Below, piece after piece: positions 14,954-22,200 of a DNA stretch of 24,662 nucleotides. Each line of letters begins with the position of its first letter. Within the stretch, counting starts at the first letter, position 1. The notes under the pieces were generated by a model. The model ran no database searches, was not told the DNA's origin, and saw only the letters and a program-made list of their open reading frames with translations. Made by a program: the position numbers and the translations under genes. Source of the DNA: Prevotella sp. UBA2456 (GTDB taxonomy: Bacteria; Bacteroidota; Bacteroidia; Bacteroidales; Bacteroidaceae); assembly GCA_002342415.1 (NCBI GenBank), contig DDPY01000003.1:1-24662 (forward strand). Direction: 5' to 3'.

Positions 14954-16777
14954 ATGAAGAAGAACTATCCTAAGATTGGCATACGCCCCACCATTGATGG
15001 TCGTCAGGGCGGTATCCGCGAAGGCTTGGAAGAGAAGACAATGAATCTGGCCAAGGCCGTGAAGCAGCTGATTGAGAGCAACCTGAAGAATGGTGACGGA
15101 AGCCCGGTAGAGTGTGTGATCTCGAACACCACCATCGGACGCGTGGGCGAGGCTGCCCAGTGTGCTGAGCAGTTCGAGCGCGAGGGTGTGGGAAGTACGA
15201 TTACCGTCACCTCGTGCTGGTGCTACGGTTCAGAGACGATGGACATGAACCCCAACTACCCGAAGGCTGTCTGGGGCTTCAATGGTACGGAGCGCCCCGG
15301 TGCTGTCTACCTGGCAGCCGTCTTGGCCGCCCATGCCCAGAAGGGACTGCCCGCTTACGGCATCTATGGTCACGATGTGCAGGACTTGCCCGACAATACC
15401 ATTCCCCAAGATGCTGCCGAGAAGATTCTGCGCTTTGCCCGTGCTGCCCAGGCGGTGGCTACGATGCGCGGCAAGAGCTACCTGTCCATCGGCAACACCT
15501 GTATGGGTATTGCCGGTAGTATTGTCAATGCCGACTTCTTGCAGCAGTATTTAGGCATGCGTACGGAATATGTCTCGCTGGTGGAGATTCTGCGCCGCGT
15601 AGACTATGGCATCTATGACAAGGAGGAGTTTGAGAAGGCCATGCAGTGGATAGAGAAATACTGCAAGCCGCAGGAAGGCCACGACTACAACGAAGACCGC
15701 CCGCTCTTCCCCGGTGTGCCCATGACCACCTTCAACGGCAAGGGCAAGGGTAAGAACCGACAGGAGAAAGACGAGGACTGGGAATTCACGGTGAAGAATA
15801 TGATGATTATCCGCGACCTCATGCAGGGTAGCGAAAAGCTGCTCGAGATGGGCTATAAGGAAGAGGCTATCGGCCACAATGCCATTGCTGCCGGTGTGCA
15901 GGGGCAGCGTCAGTGGACGGACTATAAGCCCAACTTTGACTTCCCTGAGGCCATGATGTGTACCTCGTTCGACTGGAACGGACCGCGCGAGGCTTATACT
16001 CTGGCTACGGAGAATGACTTCCTGAACGGTATGTCTATGCTCTTCGGCCATCTGTTGACCAACAAGGGCGTGATGTTCTCAGACATCCGCACCTACTGGA
16101 GTCCCGAGGCTGTAGAGCGTGTCAGCGGATGGAAACCGGAGGGTGCTGCCGCCTGTGGCTTTATACACCTGATTAACAGTGGTGCTACGACGCTCGATGC
16201 TACGGGTGCCTGCAGTGACAAGGACGGCAAGCCTATCATGAAGTCGCACTGGGAACTGAGCCAGGAGGATATGGAAGCCTGCCTGAAGGCTACCAACTGG
16301 ATGCCTGCCGATCGTGACTATTTCCGTGGCGGCGGCTATTCGAGCCACTTCCTCACTCGCGGTGGCATGCCCATGACCATGCTGCGACTGAACCTCGTGG
16401 CAGGACTGGGTCCTGCACTGCAGATTGCTGAGGGATGGACCGTTGATCTGCCCAAGGAGGTGAACGACACGCTCGACAAGCGTACTGACCCCACATGGCC
16501 TACCACTTGGTTTGCTCCGCGTCTGGATGCTACGAAGGATGCCTTCAAGGATGTCTATTCGGTGATGAACAACTGGGGTGCCAACCACGGAGCCATCTGC
16601 TATGGTCACGTCGGTGCCGACCTCATCACACTGTGTGCTATGCTGCGCATCCCTGTCTGCATGCACAACATCGCGGACAAGGACATCTTCCGTCCTGCCT
16701 GCTGGAATGCCTTCGGTATGGACAAGGAGGGTGCCGACTATCGTGCCTGCCAGAACTTCGGCCCATTATATAAATAA
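14954..16777 (+). CDS. fucI: L-fucose isomerase (also D-arabinose isomerase)
   Basis: A 607-residue cytoplasmic enzyme closely following E. coli FucI. The three manganese ligands are found in conserved settings: Glu353 (ATENDFLNG), Asp377 (FSDIRTYWSPEA) and His545 (NWGANHGAICYGH). The N-terminus PKIGIRPTIDGRQGG is also typical. It interconverts L-fucose and L-fuculose, and enzymes of the family equally accept D-arabinose, giving D-ribulose. No fuculokinase or fuculose-phosphate aldolase is in the window, so a role in D-arabinose handling after an upstream aldolase reaction is as plausible as fucose use. It follows the symporter by 74 bp without an obvious promoter or terminator, so it is probably in the same transcript. 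Confidence 0.95.
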   Translation: MKKNYPKIGIRPTIDGRQGGIREGLEEKTMNLAKAVKQLIESNLKNGDGSPVECVISNTTIGRVGEAAQCAEQFEREGVGSTITVTSCWCYGSETMDMNPNYPKAVWGFNGTERPGAVYLAAVLAAHAQKGLPAYGIYGHDVQDLPDNTIPQDAAEKILRFARAAQAVATMRGKSYLSIGNTCMGIAGSIVNADFLQQYLGMRTEYVSLVEILRRVDYGIYDKEEFEKAMQWIEKYCKPQEGHDYNEDRPLFPGVPMTTFNGKGKGKNRQEKDEDWEFTVKNMMIIRDLMQGSEKLLEMGYKEEAIGHNAIAAGVQGQRQWTDYKPNFDFPEAMMCTSFDWNGPREAYTLATENDFLNGMSMLFGHLLTNKGVMFSDIRTYWSPEAVERVSGWKPEGAAACGFIHLINSGATTLDATGACSDKDGKPIMKSHWELSQEDMEACLKATNWMPADRDYFRGGGYSSHFLTRGGMPMTMLRLNLVAGLGPALQIAEGWTVDLPKEVNDTLDKRTDPTWPTTWFAPRLDATKDAFKDVYSVMNNWGANHGAICYGHVGADLITLCAMLRIPVCMHNIADKDIFRPACWNAFGMDKEGADYRACQNFGPLYK

Positions 16778-16797
16778 GGTTTTAAGAATTTAGGGAT

Positions 16798-16835
16798 TTC
16801 GGGATGTTGATATATTGATATGTCGACATCCCGAA
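16798..16835. terminator. Hairpin after fucI
   Basis: Perfect 10-bp arms TTCGGGATGT (16798-16807) and ACATCCCGAA (16826-16835) enclose an 18-base AT-rich loop with two copies of TTGATAT. No T-run follows, so it may be an attenuator, RNA processing site or mRNA-stabilising stem between fucI and the FMN-binding gene rather than a classic terminator. Confidence 0.45.
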
Positions 16836-16862
16836 TTCTCGAAAATAAATGGAAAAGAAAAA

Positions 16863-17249
16863 ATGAAGAAAAGATTGTTATCAGTTCTGATGCTGGCAGT
16901 GGCATGCGTCGCCGCCAACGCTCAGGACATTATGAAGAAAGAGAAGGACGGTACCTATATCGTCAACACTACCACGCTGGGACAGGATATTGAAGGCTAC
17001 AACGGTCCCACGCCTGTGGAGGTTCATATCAAGAAGAACAAGATTGTCAAGGTGGTGCCCCTGAAGACAATGGATGGCCCCAAATATGTGGCAATGGTCA
17101 AGAAGGGCATGCTCACCAAGTATGAGGGTATGAATGTCAAGAAAGGAACGGTAGCCGAGGTGGATGCCGTGACGGGAGCTACCTTTACCTCGAAGGCAAT
17201 GCAAGAAAATGTCAAACGGGCTGTAGAGTACTACAAAAGCCATAAATAG
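16863..17249 (+). CDS. Secreted FMN-binding domain protein
   Basis: A 128-residue protein. The ATG at 16863 is chosen because it begins the signal peptide MKKRLLSVLMLAVACVAANAQ; a longer frame from 16815 has no such feature and crosses the hairpin. The mature part is one FMN_bind domain with the flavinylation motif DAVTGATFTS (101-110). In this family, including NqrC/RnfG, an ApbE enzyme attaches FMN to the threonine of the motif, here Thr107. The protein should act outside the inner membrane as an electron carrier, usually for a separate reductase or an electron-transfer complex. No partner reductase or apbE is in the window. Its place directly after fucI is unusual, and the functional link is unknown. 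Confidence 0.85.
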   Translation: MKKRLLSVLMLAVACVAANAQDIMKKEKDGTYIVNTTTLGQDIEGYNGPTPVEVHIKKNKIVKVVPLKTMDGPKYVAMVKKGMLTKYEGMNVKKGTVAEVDAVTGATFTSKAMQENVKRAVEYYKSHK

Positions 17250-17312
17250 TGTGGCGAAATTGATATAAATTAAGAATGTGCGCGAGCACACAATATTTTT
17301 TTAAAGAAATGC

Positions 17313-17343
17313 TTGCTTCGTATTCAATATTTTTATATCTTTG
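17313..17343 (+). promoter_or_regulatory. Promoter for the outer-membrane barrel gene
   Basis: TATCTTTG at 17336-17343 is an exact -7 match. A partial -33 box, TTGC at 17313-17316, lies 19 bp upstream. The leader to the ATG at 17390 is about 40 bases and ends with AAAGAAAGGAAAAA, which may help ribosome binding. Confidence 0.7.
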
Positions 17344-17389
17344 CATCGTTAAAACAAATTTTTATTCATTTTAAAGAAAGGAAAAAAGT

Positions 17390-17992
17390 ATGAAGAAGAT
17401 GATGATGATGGCTGCCATGATGCTCATGAGCATCGGCGCATTTGCACAGAACGAGGTTGGCCAGTTCACTTTGAAGCCCACCGTTGGTATGAACATTGCT
17501 ACTGTGACGAAGCAGGCTGGCTCTAAGGTACGTGTCGGCATGATGGCCGGTGTTGAGGGTGAGTACGGCGTAGCCGAGAACTTCGGTCTGACCGCTGGTC
17601 TGTTCTACTCGATGCAGGGTGTGAAGTTCACGAACAAGATTGACGGCGTTGATTTAACGGAAACCGACAAGGTTGACTTCCTGAACATCCCCATCATGGC
17701 CAACTACTATGTTATTCCCGGTCTGGCCGTGAAGGCTGGTGTACAGCCTGGTTTCAAGGTTTCTGGCAAGCGTTCTATTGATGCTAAGGAGGGTAGTTCG
17801 AAGGCTAACTTGACAGAGAATCTTGAGGGTATCAAGGCTTTCCAGTTTGCTATTCCTGTAGGTGCTTCTTATGAGTACAAGAGTTTTGTTCTGGATGCCC
17901 GTTACAACATCTACCTGACCAAGGCTGCCAAGGAAGGTGATGGTCGTCACTCTGTGTTCACCATTTCTCTGGGTTACAAGTTCGCTCTCTAA
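17390..17992 (+). CDS. Porin-family outer-membrane beta-barrel protein
   Basis: A 200-residue protein with a methionine-rich signal peptide (MKKMMMMAAMMLMSIGAFAQ). Alternating hydrophobic strands follow that fit the small outer-membrane barrel family common in Bacteroidetes (OMP_b-brl_2 type): LKPTVGMNIATVT, VRVGMMAGVEGEYGV, FGLTAGLFYSMQGVKF, LNIPIMANYYVI and the final FTISLGYKFAL, which ends in an aromatic-flanked strand as barrel proteins do. It has its own promoter and a strong terminator, so it is a single-gene unit. Function is unknown. Codon use suggests high expression (few rare codons). Confidence 0.87.
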   Translation: MKKMMMMAAMMLMSIGAFAQNEVGQFTLKPTVGMNIATVTKQAGSKVRVGMMAGVEGEYGVAENFGLTAGLFYSMQGVKFTNKIDGVDLTETDKVDFLNIPIMANYYVIPGLAVKAGVQPGFKVSGKRSIDAKEGSSKANLTENLEGIKAFQFAIPVGASYEYKSFVLDARYNIYLTKAAKEGDGRHSVFTISLGYKFAL

Positions 17993-18021
17993 GCAACTAA
18001 TCAGGAATCCAAATCAGAATC

Positions 18022-18052
18022 AGCACTTCCCCGTCTGGGGAGGTGCTTTTTT
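18022..18052 (+). terminator. Rho-independent terminator of the barrel gene
   Basis: An 11-bp stem (AGCACTTCCCC, loop GTCT, GGGGAGGTGCT; one G-T wobble) is followed by TTTTTT. It lies 30 bp after the stop. The other strand has no T-run, so it does not clearly stop the convergent chromate transporter transcript. Confidence 0.92.
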
Positions 18053-18069
18053 GTTTTTTAAACGCATAC

Positions 18070-18645
18070 TTAGTATAGCAGGACGAGTCCGGCCAGCGCG
18101 CAATAGATGATCATGCGTATGGGATTGATCTTGACCACCAGCACGCCATAGAAGGCGGCTGCAAAGAGAAAACAGCTGATGGAGAACTGCCAGATGTTCT
18201 CGTTGGGAGTGGAGAAGTTCTCGGGTGTCATCAGGAGCAGCGTGGCAGCAGCCAGCAGTCCTACCACCGCCGGGCGCAGGCCCTTGAAGACCGACTCTAC
18301 GCTGTGGTGGTGCATATACTTCATGAACAAGCGGCTGATGAGCACCATCAGTATCAGCGAGGGCAGCACGAGCGCGAAGGTGGCCGTGGCTGAGCCGAGA
18401 ATGGCCATCGGCATCGAGAAGCCGGCGTTCTTGATGGCCGTGTAGCCGCAGTAGGTGGCCGAGTTGATGCCGATAGGTCCGGGTGTCATCTGCGATATGG
18501 CCACGATGTCAGTAAACTCGCTGGCCGACAGCCAGTGCCAGTGCTCAACGGTCTCGTGCTGGATGAGCGACAGCATGCCGTAGCCGCCGCCGAAGCCAAA
18601 GAGGCCAATCTCGAAAAATGTTACAAATAGCCAAAAGAATATCAT
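18070..18645 (-). CDS. chrA: Chromate transporter half-subunit (CHR domain), second gene
   Basis: A 191-residue membrane protein with one CHR domain: GFGGGYGMLSLIQHE near the N-terminus and the PGPIGINSATYCGY motif, then about five more hydrophobic helices. In Bacteria with short-chain CHR proteins, two separate half-size genes together replace one full-length ChrA, and this pair fits that pattern. The ATG at 18645 is used; the TTG nine bases upstream lies within the repeat array and is unlikely. Many CHR proteins have no proven chromate role, so resistance is not assured. The 40 bases between the upstream stop and this start are entirely heptad repeat, leaving no normal ribosome binding site. 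Confidence 0.88.
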   Translation of the reverse strand: MIFFWLFVTFFEIGLFGFGGGYGMLSLIQHETVEHWHWLSASEFTDIVAISQMTPGPIGINSATYCGYTAIKNAGFSMPMAILGSATATFALVLPSLILMVLISRLFMKYMHHHSVESVFKGLRPAVVGLLAAATLLLMTPENFSTPNENIWQFSISCFLFAAAFYGVLVVKINPIRMIIYCALAGLVLLY

Positions 18646-18707
18646 AACTCTCAACTCTCAACTCTCAACTGTCAACTCTCAACTGTCAACTCTCAACTCT
18701 CAACTCT
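18645..18707. repeat. CAACTCT/CAACTGT heptad array between the two chromate transporter genes
   Basis: Nine contiguous 7-bp units run from 18645 to 18707 (TAACTCT, then CAACTCT or CAACTGT), followed by a slipped CTCAACT. On the gene strand the unit is GTTGAGA, with a TGA in each unit. The array supplies the stop codon of the upstream gene (18688-18686) and abuts the start codon of the downstream one. Confidence 0.97.
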
Positions 18708-19240
18708 CTCAACTTTCCCCACAGGAACCCGCCGATGCCGGCAGCAATGATAATCCAGATAGGGCTTACCCCCATCAGCCATATCAGCAAGGCCGAGACG
18801 ATGGGTATCCAGGCGGTAAACCAGTTCAGCCGGGCACTCTTGGCCATGTTGAACGTAGGCACGGCAATGAGCGCCACCACCGCAGGGCGGATGCCGCGGA
18901 ACATGGCGGCTATCACGCGGTTGTCCTCTGCCTGATGGAAGAACATGGCAATGGCCAGAATGATGAGAAACGAGGGCAGGGCAGTGCCGAGAGCGGTAGC
19001 GACGGCTCCGCGCACCTTGTTCAGCTTGTATCCGATGAAGATGCTGATGTTGATGGCGAAGACACCCGGGCAGCTCTGTGCGATGGCTATCAGGTCGAGC
19101 ATCTCTTCCTTGTTCACCCACTTGTGGCGGTTCACCACCTCTTCCTCGATAATCGGAATCATGGCATATCCACCCCCGAGGGTGAACATGCCAATCTTAA
19201 AGAAGGTTCGAAACGATTCCCAATAGAGTTTATTGGTCAT
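18686..19240 (-). CDS. chrA: Chromate transporter half-subunit (CHR domain), first gene
   Basis: A 184-residue membrane protein, partner of the next gene. It has the CHR motifs TLGGGYAMIPIIEEEVV and CPGVFAINISIFIGY, followed by GIRPAVVALIAVPTF and several helices. The start is set at MTNKLYWESF (ATG at 19240), since upstream codons fall in the repeat array. Its C-terminal residues RELRVES are encoded by the downstream heptad array, so the natural end was probably near GGFLWGKL. It shares strand and close spacing with purL (43 bp upstream) and may be read through from it, but a separate promoter within the repeats cannot be excluded. Confidence 0.88.
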   Translation of the reverse strand: MTNKLYWESFRTFFKIGMFTLGGGYAMIPIIEEEVVNRHKWVNKEEMLDLIAIAQSCPGVFAINISIFIGYKLNKVRGAVATALGTALPSFLIILAIAMFFHQAEDNRVIAAMFRGIRPAVVALIAVPTFNMAKSARLNWFTAWIPIVSALLIWLMGVSPIWIIIAAGIGGFLWGKLRELRVES

Positions 19241-19242
19241 AG

Positions 19243-19298
19243 CAACTGTCAACTCTCAACTGTCAACTCTCAACTGTCAACTCTCAACTCTTAACTCT
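19243..19298. repeat. CAACTGT/CAACTCT heptad array between purL and the chromate transporters
   Basis: Eight contiguous 7-bp units run from 19243 to 19298, ending in TAACTCT. On the minus strand they encode the last purL residues (RVKS) and its TGA stop (19286-19284). They then fill the spacer to the next ATG at 19240. Confidence 0.97.
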
Positions 19299-22200
19299 CT
19301 CCTCCACCCACTTGCGGGCATTGACGAAAGCTTCGATCCAGGGAGTCACCTCGTCCATGCGGCGGTGCTCAGGATACCAGGCGCACTGCCAAGGGAACAC
19401 GGCACGCTCCAGATGGGGCATCATGCACAGGTGGCGGCCGTCCTCGGAGCAGATGCCTGCGACATCGTAGTCGGAGCCGTTGGGGTTGGCGGGATAGCCG
19501 TGATAGTTGTACTTGGCAATCACATTGTATTTGTCTTCAGCCTCGGGCAGATGGAACTTGCCCTCTCCGTGGGCTACCCACAGACCGAGCTTGTTGCCGC
19601 TCAGCGAGCCGAACATCACGCTGTTGTTCTGGGGGATGCTAAGCGAGATGAACTCCGACTCGAACTTATGGCTGTCGTTGTGCAGCATGCGGATTTTTGA
19701 TTGAACATTGAACATTGAAGATTGAACATTGTTGGTTGCGGCGTTCTCAGGCGCAGCAGAATGTTCAATGTTCAAAGTTGAATGTTCAATGAGTCCCAGT
19801 TCCACCATCAGCTGGCATCCGTTGCAGATGCCCAGCGACAGCGTATCCTCGCGGGCATAGAACTTATCCAGTGCCTCCTTGGCCTTGGGATTGAAGAGGA
19901 AGGCTCCTGCCCATCCCTTTGCCGAGCCCAGCACGTCGCTGTTGGAGAATCCGCCGCAGAAGACAATCATATTGATATCCTCCAGTGTCTCGCGGCCGCT
20001 GATGAGGTCGGTCATCATGACATCCTTCACTTCGAAGCCGGCCAGATACAGGCAGTAGGCCATCTCGCGCTCACCATTGGTGCCTTTCTCGCGGATGATG
20101 GCGGCCTTGGGAAGTTGAACATTCGACATTGAACATTGAACATTGTCTTTCCAGCGGTCGGGATTCAGTCCGTACTGCTTCAGTGTGCCTGTGAAGTCGC
20201 GATTGAACTTCATCTCCAATGGCTGCTTCTTATAGTTCTCATAGCGCTCCTTGGCCTTGCCGTTGAAGCTCTGCTTGCGGTCGAGCAGATAGGATGTCTT
20301 ATACCACGTGTCGCGCAGCTTGTCGATGTCAAATCTAGTCTCACTAGTTTTACTAGTCTCACTAGTTCCACTAGGATAAACCACCACAATCTCGCGGCTG
20401 TCGTCTACGGTATAGCCTATCTTGGCGAAGCCTACACCCTGCTCCTCCATGAAGTCCTTGAAGTCCTGCTTGTGCTCGTCGCTCACCTGAATGACCACAC
20501 CGGGGTTCTCGGCAAACAGCGTCTTCACCACGTCGCCGTCCTGACAGAGGTCGTGCAGGTTGATGTGCATGCCGCCCTTGGTATTGGCAAAGGTCATCTC
20601 AAGGAGTGTGGTAATCAGTCCGCCGGCTGAGATGTCGTGACCAGCCATCACCCAGCCCTTCTCTATCAGCTGCTGTACGGCCATGAAGGCATCGGCAAAG
20701 TACTCGGCATTCTTCACCGTGGGCACATCGCTGCCTACCTTGCCTAAGCTCTGGGCAAAGGCCGAGCCGCCTAAGTGCTGCTCATCGAACGAGAAGTCGA
20801 TATGGTAGAGAGAAGCGTGCTTGTCGTTCTTCACCACAGGGCTTACCACCTTGCGGATGTCACTCACCTCGCCTCCGGCACTGACAATCACCGTTCCCGG
20901 CGAAATAATCTTCTCGCCATTGGGATACTGCTGGGTCAGCGAGAGCGAGTCCTTACCCGTAGGCACATTGATATGCAGCTCGCAGCAGAAGTCAGACAAT
21001 GCTTTGACACCCGCATACAGGCGGGCATCCTCACCCTCCTGCGAGCGACAGGGCCACATCCAGTTGGCACTCAGGCTCAGGCTCTCCATACCATCGGCCA
21101 GCGGAGCCCACACAATATTGGTCAGGGCCTCGGCAACAGACAGCACGCTGCCTGCGGCTGGGTCGGCCAGACCAGCCTGGGGAGCATGGCCTAAGGCGGT
21201 GGCTATACCCTTGCGGCCGCGATAGTCGAGGGCTACCACACCGCAGTCGCTCAGCGGCAACTGAATCTCGCCCTGGCACTGCTGGCGGGCTATCTTACCC
21301 GTCACGGAGCGGTCCACCTTGTTGGTCAGCCAGTCCTTGCAGGCTACGGCTTCCAACTGTAACACGCGCTCCAGGTATTCGCTGATTTTATCTGAGTATT
21401 CTGAGCAGTCAGAGTAATCGGAAGGCTTCGCATATTTCACATTCTCATAAGTGTGCTCTACGGTGTTGTCCTTCATGATGGTCTTGGGCGAGTGGCCGAA
21501 CATCTGGGCGACATCGAGGTCGAAGGGCTTCACACCGTCGCCCTGCTTGAACGAGAAGTGGGCATCGCCAGTGGTCTCGCCCACGACATACATCGGGGCA
21601 CGCTCGCGCTCGGCAATCTTCTGCACATGCTCGATATGCTTCTCGTCAATCAGCAGACCCATGCGCTCCTGACTCTCGTTGGCAATAATCTCCTTGGCCG
21701 ACAGCGTCTTGTCACCGATGGGCAGCTTGGTCATATCTATCTCGCCGCCACACTCCTCAACGAGCTCGCTGAGGCAGTTCAGGTGGCCGGCACTGCCGTG
21801 ATCGTGGATGCTGACCACAGGGTTCTGGTCTTCCTCGCACAGGGCGCGGACCAGATTGTAGGCACGCTTCTGCATCTCAGGGTTGGCACGCTGGATGGCA
21901 TTCAGCTCGATGCCGTTGCTATAACGGCCTGTATCTACGGAAGATACGCTGCCGCCACCCAGGCCGATGCGGTAGTTGTCACCACCAACCACTACGACCT
22001 TGTTGCCCTTCTGGGGCTCTTTCTTCAGACAGTCGCGCTTGGTGCCGTAGCCCACACCGCCAGCCAGCATAATCACCTTGTCGTAGGCATATTTAGTGTT
22101 TGTTGCGACTGAGCCGCTACCCTTTTCCTGATGCTCAAAGGTCAGCACCGAGCCGCAAATCAGCGGCTGGCCGAACTTATTGCCGAAGTCGGAGGCTCCG

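Noticed and set aside
18070..19240. Possible single full-length ChrA broken by the repeat array
   Set aside because: Each half has its own complete CHR motif set and methionine start, and paired half-size CHR genes are a known normal form.
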